Below are positions 11,545 to 23,533 of a DNA stretch of 64,000 nucleotides, in pieces; position 1 is the stretch's first letter; the number at the start of each line of letters is the position of its first letter. Under the pieces are notes generated by a model. That model did no database searches. It worked only from the letters and a program-made list of their open reading frames with translations, and was not told the DNA's origin. This DNA comes from Ophioceras dolichostomum (taxonomy: Eukaryota > Ascomycota > Sordariomycetes > Magnaporthales > Ophioceraceae), in NCBI GenBank assembly GCA_003049485.1, contig PYST01000194.1, forward strand, positions 1 through 64,000. Direction: 5' to 3'. The position numbers and the translations under genes are program-made.

Positions 11545-13162
11545 CTACATTCTGTCGTCGTCAAGGAAGCACGGGTGGCGACCAACTGAGAAACTATGGC
11601 AGGTAGAAGATAAAGAGGTACTTGGGAAATCTAAAGCAGCTTAGGGTGTGTGTATGGTGGCGGAAGTTGTTGAGTCGGGGTCGGAAACCACACCGTCTAG
11701 GTGCCTCCGAGCACGGGGAACGCGAGCAAGTGCCAGATAAATATTCTTGAGTAGGTGTATTCAGGCCAGTTACTAGGTTCCCAGTGACCTGGTTCTTGGC
11801 CCCCGGAGCTCGGTGGCTGAGAATTACACTCTGTGCCGGAGCTGGAAAGACACGATGATCAGGGGAAAGGTGACAAATATCTTTCACTGATGATCGTCCC
11901 TCTCTGGGACCAAGGACTTTCCTTTCGTGTTAAGAGATGTAAAAGTGGGCGAGGGCGTATGATACATATGCTCGCCCAAAAAGTCGTGACGGACTTTTGT
12001 AGGATTTCCGGGGATGTCGGGGACCTCCCTGACAAAGAGAGAAGCATCTCCTCCCCCTTTTCTTTGGGAACAATGGTTTGGATATGTGTACTACATGACC
12101 TGTTACCACTGGTACAGGTAAGACCTTTGCCTGCCGGCCATAGCAAGGTTGCCTTAACGTACGAGTAAAACGCATACGCACAATACATAGACGCATGCGC
12201 CGCAGCTTACCTCCTCACGCGCTCAGTAGGCAGGGGTCGGGGAAGCCATCCAAGAAACATCGAATCATGCAGGGGACAGCCGCGCCGCAAACCACAAGAT
12301 CCTCGCATGGCTTCGCAGCGTCGAATCAGAGCTATCTCTGGGGAGACGCTGCAGGTCGAAATCAATGGTATTGGTCGCACGTACCGTCTTCTGCCCCCTG
12401 AGAATGCCTGGGTGATGATGCCATTCAACCTTGAGAGGCTTGGACAAAGCCCGCCCTACAATATCGCTGCTCCGCTACCACGGTAGCCTTTGCAGGCGGA
12501 CGGCCTTCCGTTGGCTACTGCACATTAAAAGTGCACACGCCGACGTATTGCAGGTCAATGTGCTGGAAGATGATTTGATAAAACGGGTTTGGGTTTTGGT
12601 ACGCTGTGTGTAGGAACTCGTCCAGGAGACGCATGGGACTCATCATTCCCACCTTCCTAGACCACACACACTCGGTCGGCCGCGATAGGCGCTGCGCCGC
12701 TCCGCATTACAAGAAAAGCGCCCATCGAGCCAATCATAGACACGGCCCCTGACGTCTTGGATCCTCCAGGAGACACGCTCCTGCCCTCCCTGCACTCGGT
12801 CTCCAAGGTGCCCGAGACAGCCTTCGGCGACTCCCACACTGCTGCAGGGGGGGATAGGGCACGGAGCGACCCGTTGACGGGCATCCGGCTGCAAGACACA
12901 GCGCTGGCAGCTGGGGCTACCGAGTCTCTGCCGACGCGGGAGCGCACGCGTAGTGCGACGTAATTCATCCTTCTAGAAATCTTCTCCCCGGGCCGCGGAT
13001 CTGGCTCCATCTCCCAGTCTCGCTAGCCGCAATGAGCCTTGCTGCTGGCTTTGCACCTGCATCCCCTAGGACCAGCAGACCATACAGATGATCTCATAAC
13101 TCAGTAACCGCGTCCTTTCGAATTCGCTCCAACCCTGTGGCGCCACTCAGGCCAAGCAGACC
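11545..13162. other. Intergenic region, no supported gene
   Basis: Several short open frames occur, for example near 11860-12170 and 12200-12480, but none matches a family or keeps a coherent exon structure. The first part is the upstream region of the rhodopsin-type gene; the last part lies 3' of the solute-binding-like gene. Confidence 0.45.
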
Positions 13163-14161
13163 TCATGCTAGACCTCTCTCAGCACCAGACGGGGCCAGAT
13201 CCAGCGCCTCCTGCAGAACGGAAGCGTCAATAAGCACCGCCAGCTCCTCAGCCGACATGGCCTTCCTGCCCTGCAACTTCGCAATCCACCGCTCCTCCTC
13301 GACCAAGACATCAAGCAGATCCGGCGGGAGCGTCACGTCCCAATCATGTCGACCCCAAACCCCCTCCAGTACCTCGGGATCCAGCCCCGCGATCCTGGCC
13401 ACCCGCAGTATCACAGCGCCTGGATCCTCCCGAAACAGCCGCTGAGCCTGATAAATCGCCCGCACGAACGCCGCAATCTCAGCCCTCTTCGCCGGATCAG
13501 CCAGCTTCTCAGCCGTGGTGTGAATGCTGTACAGCTCCCTATAGGCGCGCCGGTCGCGGAACTCGATCGCGCCGTCCGCGCCTCCCAGCCGCCGGACCGC
13601 CAACTCCTGCGTCGGCTCCCACACGCCCACGGCGTCGACCTCCCCCTCGCCGAGCATGTGCGGCAGCGACCCCGGTCCGCACGGCTCGATGTTGCACGTC
13701 GTCCCGTTCACGATGGCGTACTCGGACTCGAGCACGCCCGCGCCCGCGAGGAGCTTCTCGATGAAGTACTGGCCGGACGTGTTGACGAAAGTGCCGATCT
13801 TCTTGCCGCGTAGGTCGGATAGGCTGGCCACGCCGCTCTTCCTGCTCGCGACGAGACGGTAGGCCACCTCGACGATGGTGTAGATGATGCGCAGGTTGCG
13901 GTTGGTGGGGAATGCGCGCAGCGCCTGTGTCTGCGCGTTGCCGGCCAGGTCGATGGTGTTGTTGGTCATCATGGAGGGGACGCCCGAGTTGACGATGACT
14001 GGTGATGGCTCGCCCGTCCGGAAGTCCTCGAGCGCGATCTGCTGCGGCGTGTGCTCTATTGTGTTGCGGTAGCTTGCAATCAATAGAGAAGATACAGAAA
14101 CGTCGGGGAGGAGCAAGATCACGCCGGCAACGGCAGCAGCGGAAAGTGTGACGGACTTCAT
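13163..14161 (-). CDS. Secreted NMT1/TauA-like periplasmic-binding-fold protein
   Basis: A single-exon gene of 332 residues with the type 2 periplasmic-binding-protein fold of the NMT1/TauA/SsuA group. In bacteria these bind sulfonates, nitrate, taurine or thiamine-precursor pyrimidines for ABC importers. Residues 1-24 form a signal peptide (MKSVTLSAAAVAGVILLLP). Family landmarks are LRGKKIGTFVNTSGQYF near residues 118-134, LAGAGV, a GSLPHMLGEGEVDAVGVWEP block, and a C-terminal helical part. No ABC permease or ATPase lies nearby, and fungi lack this kind of importer, so the protein must act alone, for example as an extracellular binder, or has been repurposed. Lack of introns and GC-rich codon use are compatible with an origin by transfer from bacteria. 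Cysteines in TCNIEPCG could form a disulfide. The exact ligand is unknown. Confidence 0.85.
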   Translation of the reverse strand: MKSVTLSAAAVAGVILLLPDVSVSSLLIASYRNTIEHTPQQIALEDFRTGEPSPVIVNSGVPSMMTNNTIDLAGNAQTQALRAFPTNRNLRIIYTIVEVAYRLVASRKSGVASLSDLRGKKIGTFVNTSGQYFIEKLLAGAGVLESEYAIVNGTTCNIEPCGPGSLPHMLGEGEVDAVGVWEPTQELAVRRLGGADGAIEFRDRRAYRELYSIHTTAEKLADPAKRAEIAAFVRAIYQAQRLFREDPGAVILRVARIAGLDPEVLEGVWGRHDWDVTLPPDLLDVLVEEERWIAKLQGRKAMSAEELAVLIDASVLQEALDLAPSGAERGLA

Positions 14162-15069
14162 GTTGGCTCCGGAGTTGCTTCATCAAGGGAGGTACGGCCA
14201 ACGTGAATACCCGTTGCGCAGGCAGAAGAATCACTGAAACCATAGGTCATAGAAACAGACCTTTTGGCCTTGGAGGACCTCACCAAATCTTCAAAATCGC
14301 TCCCAATACCGAAGACTAGGGTCGCTAGGCAGTCTTCCCCACGGAGACACGGCTCGACTAATTTGAAGGTAATACATTGTGGATTGTGCCTGTTTGTCGG
14401 GCGTCATCACGCTTACCCTTGGCAGCAGATGTCGGGGGACCATATTGTGCATGAAAGGAGAGAAAGAGGATGCGAGAGAGAAAAGAGAAAGGGAGCGCTC
14501 GAAGCTTATGCCCAGCTCGGGGCGATCCCGAGAATGAGGCCACCGGTACCTCATGCAGTGATGCATGCGACAATGACTTCGAAGTCGGAGGTGCTGACAG
14601 CTATCGACGCGGTTTGCGGGGTCAGTTGTGCTGGCCTTGTGCTCGCCGACCCGGGCGATCAAAGTGGCTAGAAGAGCAAATCAGCAGCACTAGTCATCAG
14701 TCAGCAGAACAAGAGAGCCCGAGTGACATAGAGGGCAAAAGAGAAATGGATAAACATCCGACCCAAACGGGAGGGGCGCGACTCGTGAAACCAAATCCAA
14801 AAAAAGAGCTTTTTTCGGTTTTGGAAGGCCTCGCGGTCTTGATAGGTGAGGAAAGCGGGTGCGATGCTGACAGGAGGTGGTGAGAGGCCGACTAAGGATA
14901 GAGCAGTTGAGAACAAGCTGAGCCGGCAAGCAGGCTCGCGTGGACTGTCCCAATGATACTTATTATTTGCACGTGGGCATACTCCTGTTGCTCTCCAGTT
15001 TAGATGACTGTCGCGGCTTGTTTGCCATATTGGAGAGAGAACACAAAAAGAAACGGAAAGAAAAAGATT
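14162..15069. other. Intergenic region
   Basis: No gene is recognised. The part next to 14161 is the upstream region of the solute-binding-like gene. An AT-rich block with AAAGAAACGGAAAG-like purine runs lies next to the tRNA gene. Confidence 0.5.
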
Positions 15070-15161
15070 TGCCTTCACACGGGATCGAACCGTGGACCTC
15101 GGCATTGATTGTAATCTTTCTTTCTTACGAGTGCCGCGCTCTACCACTGAGCTATAAAGGC
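15070..15161 (-). tRNA. tRNA-Thr (anticodon CGT) with intron
   Basis: Read on the minus strand it folds as a complete tRNA. The acceptor stem is GCCTTTA with TGAAGGC, the D stem GCTC/GAGC, the anticodon stem CGGCA/TGCCG with loop CTCGTAA, and the T arm CACGG-TTCGATC-CCGTG, with discriminator A. The anticodon is CGT, reading the threonine codon ACG. An insert of about 20 nt sits directly after the anticodon loop bases, the canonical place for nuclear tRNA introns. Internal promoter boxes A (TAGCTCAGTGG) and B (GGTTCGATCC) are present. Confidence 0.93.
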
Positions 15162-16218
15162 CAATTGGATGTGAGAGTTTAACAGTAACGAAGTTTATTA
15201 AAGGAGGGACTCCAACACGTGCTGAAGGGTCATGTCATCTGTGCCCATGCAAGTCCCTGAAAATCGACTCAGGGGCCCGCCCACGCCTAGCAGCATCTTT
15301 TCAAAATACCTAAGTACAGAACTCATCTTGTCTCTCCGCACCTTTTCAACCATTCTTGTGATTCCTCATGGTACTCCGTCCATAGGCAGGCACCTACGTC
15401 CAAGGTCCGAAAAGGAAGGGACAAGTAGCTGTGAGGACGCAATTCAAGGAAGGCGTTTCAGTAGGTGCGTGCGGGGTCGAGGAACGGAGCCGCTGATCAC
15501 GCTGAAAATCCCAACGAACCTACATGGGAGCCAGACGTGTCAACCTTAAATGAAGTCGGCAGCCAGAAAGTATGATGGGGAAAAAACGTACAGAAGGATG
15601 CTGGGCTACCCTATACAAAAGAAAACTATTGTGTGGACTGAATCGTTGGTTGATTGACGATGTTATAGCCAGGAAATGCAATTGTAAGCGGAAGTCACAG
15701 TCTCCGACTCACGAAGGACAGAATCGCCAACACGGTCGCGGTCGAGTCGGGTGCGGTCTCGTGAGACTAGCATCATTTTTGCTACCGACCTTACGTCCTA
15801 CGACTCTCCTTTGACGTAAGGCGTCATAACATCTTTCTCTATGTAGAACGTAAATCGCCCTACGGCCCAGAAGAACGGGTACGATCCGAAACGGGGAGAT
15901 ACCATGCAGCCGACGATCGGAACCCGCCCACATGGCTGCACGGCAACAGAACGGAGATGCCGGATGTGGCAACCGGCTCCGCCCGTCCCCTCCGACCGGT
16001 CGTCTATACCAAGTCCCGTTTCCCTCTCTCCTCTTACCAACGTCTCGGCAGTCTGACCTCCCCCCTTCTCCCCCTCTCTCGCCACTACACGGTGCAAGCT
16101 ATCATCCCTCGACCACTCCGGAATCTCGCCATCAGCACGACGCTATATGACACCACACCCCGTGTACACCGCTGATCAGACCATCGACTATCGTCTCATC
16201 TGAGCAATCCTCATCATT
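15162..16218. other. Intergenic region
   Basis: No gene is seen. The last 250 bases are strongly pyrimidine-rich (CCTCTCTCC runs near 16020-16080) and probably form the promoter and 5' UTR of the MFS transporter that starts at 16219. Confidence 0.5.
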
Positions 16219-18398
16219 ATGGCAACCATAACATTAACCGAGCTGGCCCCACAACCAGCGATGTCCCTCATGGAGGAGCAATTGCCTCCCCAGTTGGACA
16301 GCAAAAGCGTAGCCCGGATCGCTGCCCATCCCGCCGGTCGAGAGTCGCCGACAGTATCGCCAGCTTCGCGGCCGCCAGAGGGACGCACCTTCGATGTGGC
16401 GCCGTCCAACATGCTCAGTCGGGCCTCTAGACACGGAGTGACGGCGCTGATCATCTTTGCCAATCTCGTGCAGGTGAGAGAGAGAGACTTTGTGGAGGAC
16501 CGCCCTGTTGATAAACATACCATGTGTTCGATGTCCCTAACACGAAGTTCCGAAACAGTTCGGTTCAAACTTCCTAACCATCAACGGCGGCTTCTACTTC
16601 ACCAAAGAGCTCGGCCGGGTCCCGGCCCCTGGCCAGTCTAACTGGATGGCGGCAGGATACCCGTGAGTTCTCCATCTCTCGCCTGTGGCACCTTCCACCG
16701 AGTGACCGGACCACCATCCCTACCACCCTCCCTACCGCCCGCCCACCACCACCACCAAACCCCGAAGGCCGCACCACGACTAATTACTGATGACTGACCC
16801 ACCCCACTCTCCTCCATCAACGAAACTCCTCACGAAATAGCCTCACGCAAAGCACCTTCGTCCTCATCAGCGGCCGTCTCGGCGCCGTCTACGGCCACCA
16901 GCGCATCCTCCTCGCAGGCGGCGCCATCCTGGCCGCGTTCTCGCTCGCCAACGCGTTCTGCACGACGAGCTTCGAGGCCTTCGTCGCCGTGCGCGCCCTC
17001 ACCGGCATCGGCGGCGGGCTGATCATGCCCAACGCCGTGGCAATGATCACCATCATGGTGCCGCCCGGCCAGGCGCGTAACGTGTGTCTCGGCTTCTTCG
17101 GCGCGTCTGCTCCCGTCGGCGGCTGGCTGGGCGCCATAGTCGTCGGGGTATTCACCAAGTATACGGAGTGGAAGTGGTTGTTTATCTTCATGTGAGGCTA
17201 CCTAGGCTTGCTTGATTGCAAGACACCCTACCCCACCCCCACCCATCCGTCGTGCCACTCCGCGATCTCAATTTCACCGCTGTGTTGCTGCTGCTGGTGA
17301 CGCTAACCCTGAGTCAGGGCCGGACTCATCACTGTCATCTTTGCCGCGCTGTTCTTTGTTCTTCCCAAGGAGAGGCCGGTGGACAAGGACGGTAAGATCG
17401 ACTACTTCGGAGCGTTCCTTGGTCTCGGCAGCCTGCTCCTCTTCAACTTTGTCTGGAAGTGAGTGATGATGCCAAACTATCCCTCCCGCCGACCTGAACG
17501 AAATACTACTATCGTATGCACAATGATACTTACACACTTCGGTTGTCTCGTTTCTCCACAATTTAGCCAAGCACCGTCCGTCGGATGGGCCGCCCCATCA
17601 GAGATCGCCTGCCTCGTCGTCTCGGTCGTCATGTTCGTCGCCTTCCTCCTCTGGGAGAGCAAGGTAGCCGCCGACCCCATCATGCCGCTCAGCATCTTCC
17701 GCGGCCCGACCTTCGGCGCGCTCATATTCGTCGTGCTGGTGACGTACATGTCGTTCGGAATCTCGCAGTGGTACATGATCGCGTGGCAGCAGCTGCTGCG
17801 TGGCTGGAGCGTGATGGACCTAGCCATCGGATGGCTCCCCTTCGTGCCCGGCGCCACGCTGGCCGTGTTCCTCGCAGCGTGGTTGATCCCGCGGATGCCC
17901 GCGCAGTACATCATGGCGATCGGTATCAGCCTGTCGGGCATCTCGAACGTGCTCTTGGGCACGATGCCGGTGCAGCAGAACTACTGGGCGCAGACCTTCC
18001 CGGCTATCGTGCTGGGGAGCGCGTGCCCGGATTTCGTGTACGTGGCGGCCCAGATCATCGCTAGCAACAGCGTTGGGCGTCGCCAGCAGGGCGTGGCGGG
18101 CAGCCTTGTAGGCACGCTCAATCTCTATGGTGTCAGCTTGGGACTAGGATTCGCGGGAACCATGGAGATCGAGATATCCAAGAGCGAGGCCGCCCAGCAC
18201 GACGAGGTCCTGGGGTATAGGGCTGCATTGTGGTTCGGGTTTGCTCTTGCCGCCGCAGCGCTCGCTCTCGATTTCGCGTTTGTCAGGATGCCCAAGGACG
18301 AGAGGGAGGGCTGGGCTGATGAGTCTGACGAGGACCAACCCGCCCAGAGCCCTCCTGTCGGGACGGCGACCGGCGTTGACGTAGGACACACAGCATGA
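16219..18398 (+). CDS. MFS transporter, DHA2 (14-TM) family
   Basis: A major facilitator, probably a plasma-membrane proton antiporter or efflux pump. Five exons keep phase: 16219-16473, 16559-16662, 16841-17191, 17318-17458 and 17567-18398, giving 560 residues. After a polar N-terminus of about 65 residues come the first helices (NFLTINGGFYF) and the antiporter-type GRLGAVYGHQR loop. RALTGIGGGLIMPNAV and FFGASAPVGGWLGAIVVG (motif C-like) follow. The second half has LIFVVLVTYMSFGISQWYM and NLYGVSLGLGFAGTME. The length and the extra central helices fit the DHA2 subfamily that includes fungal aminotriazole/boron resistance and low-affinity ammonium transporters. The C-terminal tail is acidic. 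The intron at 17192-17317 contains a CTACCTAGG element. The substrate cannot be told from sequence. Confidence 0.92.
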
Positions 18399-19015
18399 TT
18401 CATCAAGGAAAAGGGGGAGGGCATGGCTTTGAAAGCGCAAATTGCCAGAAGGGAAAAGGGGGGGAAGTGATCCAGCGACCGCAATGCAAACGAACGTGAT
18501 GACTTGATGTGCGGACTGAGCCGAACGATTCGAAACGATGATCCATAAAGAATGCTCAAATCTAATGTCGTACCCCTTTCATCTTCGACCACCCACCAAC
18601 GTCCTCACGCAACTCTCACTCAAACTCCCTCCACTTCAGCTGTACGCCAAAAGCGTAGCGTATCAACAGATCCTGCAGCACCAGTTCTCCCTCCCAATAA
18701 ACCCGATCAACCCAACGCCGCCAGCTCTTCTCGCCACTACCATGAGGCGGACGCCAGAGAAAGGTAGAAAGGACACCTCCAAACGGATCAAAAGGTCTCA
18801 CTTTGAGAGAATTGCCACCATCTCCAATGGACGTCCATCTGAATCACACGGTAGAGGCAATGCTTCAACCCCCTATCCGAGAGGACAGGTTTGACCCTCC
18901 TCACCGCCATCACCGCGGACCGCAGCCGCAAAACCCAACCGCAATCGTCGCCACCATCGCCATCACCATCGCAATACCCATTGCGAGCACCATCGCCGTC
19001 ACAACCACCACCCCC
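18399..19015. other. Convergent intergenic region
   Basis: A gap between the convergent MFS and ZIP genes, holding both 3' UTRs. CCATCGCCATCACC-like short repeats occur near 18950-18995. No gene is seen. Confidence 0.55.
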
Positions 19016-21564
19016 TCAAGCCCACGCGCCAACAAGACTCATGCTAGCAGCCCCAAAGAAGACCAGGAAGCAAGCGCCGACGCGACGTCTCCCGCGCAGG
19101 ACGCGCCAGCTCTCGTCGCTGAGGAAGTCCTCGGACAGCAGCTCGACGAGCGAGGCGAAGACGAGGAGGCCGGACGAGATGGCATTCATGGTGCCGACGA
19201 GGACGAGGCCGAACTCTGACTCCGGGTTGTACAGCGTGTGCGTCGCTAGACCGATCGCTTGGCCGATGGGCGTTCTGGGAGGGAAAGAAGAAGAATCGTG
19301 AGCAGAGAGAAAGAGAGGTCAACAACGAGACGCGGCCTACAGAGACAAAGAAAGGCCACGTGATCGAGTAAAGAAAAAGAAGACGAAGAACAGAACTTAC
19401 GTGCATCCGTACGCCAAAGACATCATCCAAGGCTGCCACGACCCCTCCGGCCACGCGATGGCGGCGATCCGCGACCCCAGCGCCAAGCCCTCAAACATCT
19501 GGTGGAAAGCCACGGCGACCAGGAAGATGACGAACTCCCTCCCGATCGACACGCTCAGCGTCATGCCGATAAACACGCTGTGGAACAGGATGCCGACCTC
19601 GAGCATCATGCACTGCAGGATGTCCTTCTGGTGTTGCTGCGCCGGTGTGAGCAGGTGGTGGTGGTGGTGCATGTGATGTTGATTCATCACGTGGGCTTGC
19701 GTGCCGGTCGCCATCTCTTCGTCGACGACGTGTCTCTTCTCAGGAGAGGCGCCGTCTAACTGTCCCGCAAGTCTATGATCGGTGGGAACCTGTGTGGCGG
19801 TGACGACGCTTTCAGCACGGATCGCGTCCGCGGTGGTCGCAGTTCTCGTGCCCGTGCCCGTGCCCGTGCCCGTGCCTATGCCGCCGTCCTCTCCGCTGCC
19901 ATGGCAGCTACGCCGACTACGGACGAGCGACAGCCGCCGGCCCAGACTCTCGGAGTTACCCAGAGGTGCCAGCTCCGGCGGAGGCGACGACGCGTCCATG
20001 ACGCCCTGGCTCTGCGAGTACGAGTCTGACGCAGTCATGCCCGTGTCGCCGCTGCCGCTGCCTCCTGCTCCCGCCCGAGCAGCAGCCGCTGTGGCGGTCG
20101 ACAAGCACCTCGCCGCTACAGGCAGCGCCCCACCAATAAACGGCAGATTCGCGCTGCCCATGCATCCGCCACCACTAGTAATAGCAGCAACAGCGGCGTC
20201 CCCCTTCCCATCCCCATCGCCGCCACCGCGAGGCATCATATGCCTAGCAGGCTGCAGCACCATCTCGATGACCGTCACGAAGAACACGCCCGCGAGCGCG
20301 ATCGCGCCCGGCATGGCGGGGTAGTCGTCGACCCAGAAGCTGGAGAGGCAGTCGTTGCCCAGGAGGGTGAAGGCTGTGGGCAGCAGGTGCACGAAGGCCG
20401 TGGCCAGCAGGACGCCCGTGCCGAAGTGGCGCACGGCGAAGAAGAACGGGGCGGGGATGCGCAGGCGCGGGAAGCGGGTCGCGATCAGGGGGAAGGCGGC
20501 GGCGGCGAAGGAGACGGTGAGGATGATGAGCAGCGCGCCGACGTGCAGGGGCGTGTTGTACTCTGAGGAGGAGACGCCTTCGGTTGAGCAGGTGGAGCGG
20601 CGGGAGAGTAGGCGGGCCCTGCCTGAGCCCGTGGTGGTGTCGGTGCCTGTGCCGGAGGAAGAGCCGCCGGGGACATGGTGGTGAGTGGTATCATGGTAAG
20701 TAGTGGTGGCGGCGGCTTCCATCGGCGAGGGCGAGCTGACAAGAAGATGGTGCACTAACGAACAGAGGAGTGATGAGCACAGGTCCGGTCAAGTCAGTCC
20801 CCTGATGCTTGAAGTGATGCCTAGCCAGCCAGCGCGCCGGTAGAGCCCACCCGGACCAGAGCCGAGGGAAAGGCAAACTTGAAATCAAGAAGGGAGCTAG
20901 GATAGGAGAGACGCTAGGGAGGGTGGCTTCGGTTAGGTAGGTACTCACGTTCATGATTGTTGTGATGGTGATGAGACGCAAAGACGACGTTGAGGTAGTG
21001 ATGCAGGCTAGACAGCAGAGCCGCGCAGCACACGACCGAGGCGATCCACCGCGTCCAGGCCCAAAATACCGGGAGCGACGAACCACAATGGGTCGAGGTG
21101 GTGGGTGTAGTGGTGGTGTTTCGAAGTGGTTGGCCTTCACCGCCAATCACTCCCTTCTTCGCCTGGGGATGGGGTCCTGCAAGAAAGATGTTGTCAGGAA
21201 TCGGCTGAGAAATGGAACACTTCTGGTTGGGCAATTCCTATCCTGCATTGGGTGGAGAGAGGGGGGAGGGAGCAGAAAGAAGAAGAGCAGGTGGGTGAGG
21301 CATACCAAAGGACCGCCATCCCCCAGCGGAGACGGAGCCGTCCGGCTGGGGCGGCGGCACGGTGAGGAAGTCCTTCTCATGCGGCCCACCAACTCCTCCA
21401 TCCGCCCCGCTACCACCGCCGGCGCTGCCCTTTCGGCGCGTGCGGGCGTTGGCGATGCCGTTCAGGTCCTGGCACGTAGTCAGGTCGGCGGCCAGAAACG
21501 GAGGGTTCTGGTTCCACGTCGGGTGCGCCTCTGTGACGTCGTCGGTGCGGGAAGGGCAATTCAT
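19016..21564 (-). CDS. ZIP-family plasma-membrane zinc/iron transporter
   Basis: A ZIP (Zrt/Irt-like) importer for zinc or iron. Four exons fit: 21306-21564, 20949-21176, 19401-20754 and 19016-19274, about 699 residues. The N-terminus MNCPSRTDDVTEAHPTWNQ and LTTCQDL match the extracellular part of fungal Zrt1-like proteins. TM1 starts near YNTPLHVGALLI, followed by HFGTGVLLATAFVHLLPTAF, which carries the metal-site histidines. The long cytoplasmic loop after TM3 has a histidine-rich block (NQHHMHHHHHLL). TM4-5 contain HSVFIGMTLSV and the signature AFHQMFEGLALG. The last exon closes with TM7-8 and GAWA. The protein is much longer than the usual 350-450 residues because of the second exon and a Gly/Ser/Thr-rich loop that includes GTGTGTGT. 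The second exon is the least certain; it keeps phase and adds one hydrophobic stretch. The intron at 20755-20948 contains a TTAGGTAGGTA element. Confidence 0.9.
19846..19876. repeat. GTGCCC hexanucleotide microsatellite in the ZIP gene
   Basis: Five tandem copies of a CGTGCC/GTGCCC unit lie in the coding sequence of the ZIP transporter. They encode a GTGTGTGT run in its cytoplasmic loop, a place where length changes would be tolerated. Confidence 0.8.
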
Positions 21565-23533
21565 GTTGATGGCTAGCCTTCCTTGTTCTGTTCTGTTGTT
21601 CTGTTCTCGCCGTGCGCGGCTAGCTCTATGCTGCTCTTATGAAGCCGGTTCCGCTCTGTGTGCTTTGGTGGAGGTGGAGCAAGAAAACGGCGAAACACCA
21701 AGTCGTGCTGTTTTCCCTAGTTTCTATTTCCCGAGATCCTAGAGCCGGGATAAGTGAATGTGTCCTTGCCTTCTTCGGTGAGCAAGGAGAGGAAACGTGA
21801 TGCGGAAAAGAGATGAAGATGTGAAAAACTGCTAGTAGTTTGGCTCTGGGGAGAAAAGACAATTAGAGCGATGGTTTCGATGAAAGGAGCGAGTGAATGC
21901 CATCTTCTTGCTCGTCATCCCCATTCGGCGTCCTCCCTCCACTGCCACAGGCCCGGTGCTTCTACCAAGGACTTGGCGAAAGGGGCGGTCAAACACATCC
22001 GACGTAACAAGGGCGTTGTCCTACCAAGGCCTTGGAATCGGAGCATCCCGGCATCCCAGTAAAAAAAAAGGACAAACGGACCCAGAATGTTCTTGCCATC
22101 TTGCCCAGGGCATGGCAGCCACGGCCGAGACTGTGCGGTTTCTCGGATGTGGGTGCCTTGAGTTCCGGACGGGAGGCAGGGAGAACGGAAGGGTTGAAGG
22201 CTCGTGGTAAGGAGACTTGATGTCACTCACTACAACAGGCCACTGACGCCACAGTGCATCAATCAGCTCCTCCCGCTGACAACCACGCCTGCTGACTGAC
22301 AACCACCACGACAAAGTTGGACCCAAACTCACGGCGCTCGCCGACCGCACACGCCAATTCAACGCCAACCAGTCTCCAATTCCTTAGACAAACTTGGCTA
22401 TAGGTAATATTAGACGGCCCGCAAACATTCACGGGACAAGAATACGAGCAATTGGCCCAAGACCAAGTCGGCGACCAGCGAGCGTTGCTCATCGGAGTGC
22501 CTCTCCGACCCTAGCTGCTGTCGTCTAAAAACCCTGACGCCGGGCCCCTTGGCGTTCTTGCTGCCAACCTTGATACCCCGCCCTCTCAACGCCCGGTTTT
22601 GCTCTTGCTCCCCTCTCCCGAACCAACCAACCGGAACACGCCAAAAAAGAATTCGCTGACCATGCATGCGTGCGTCCGAAGTCTCATTTAACGGTTGCGT
22701 ATTTTCTCTTTCGTCTCGATAGGTGAGTGTACGAGGAAATAGACAGACCGGGGACGCCTGTGCCCTGGAGTGAACGGATCGTCCCGTTGCATGTGTTCTC
22801 GTCTCATCTCTCTGCCTGTGAACTCACCACTGGTGCTGATGGTGAGCTCACGAGGCGAGAACGGCTTTTCAGCTCGAGCGGGGCACCCCTCCCTCCCTTA
22901 CTCCAGCAGTGAGAACATCACCTGCATCAGATAGCCCAAGGGTGATGCTTCGAATCAATTCCGAACCAGGCGCGTTCCAATTGCGCCGGCTTTCCTTCAT
23001 ATTAGGGGATATATCTTGTGTGTGAAGTCTATGGCAAGACGTCGGGGGGTGTTTGCTTGCTACCGAAATAAACAGAGCATGAAAACTATGACTGAGGAGA
23101 AAATAGCAGGGAAAGCAGTAAGAGAGCGCGGTGCTTGAGATGAGATGAGATGAGACGGTTAGGAAGACAGATTGAAAGAGAGCGTGACGTGCATGGTATC
23201 GGTTATCGTCGTTTCGTTTTTGTCCCTCCATGAAAATTCCCTTTCCCTTTGTTTGTACGAATCCCGAATCAGAATTCCCACAGCCCCGTCCCGCCCGTCC
23301 AGTGCAGTGGAGTAATAATGATGATGAGAAAAAAAATCACGCTATTGTTAGATTTGAGAGAGAGGGAAAAGGTGCTTGAAAGGCGCGAATGGGAAAAGAG
23401 ACGAAAAGATAACGAAAAATCAGAGAAAAATAGAAGACGTGGAATATTGTGGATTGTTCGAGAGAATGTTTTGGGGAGGGGGAGGCAGTGAGTGAGAGGT
23501 CGGCGAGACGGGTTAGAGAGGTCAAGAGGGAAA
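21565..23533. other. Intergenic region, no supported gene
   Basis: No convincing coding region. The first part contains TGTTCTGTTCTG repeats just upstream of the ZIP start and is its likely promoter. The part next to 23534 is purine-rich on the plus strand (GAGAGAGGG), consistent with the 3' UTR of the large gene. Confidence 0.5.

Noticed and set aside
12195..12490. Open plus-strand fragments with some protein-like appearance
   Set aside because: Two frames, no splice logic and no recognisable family.
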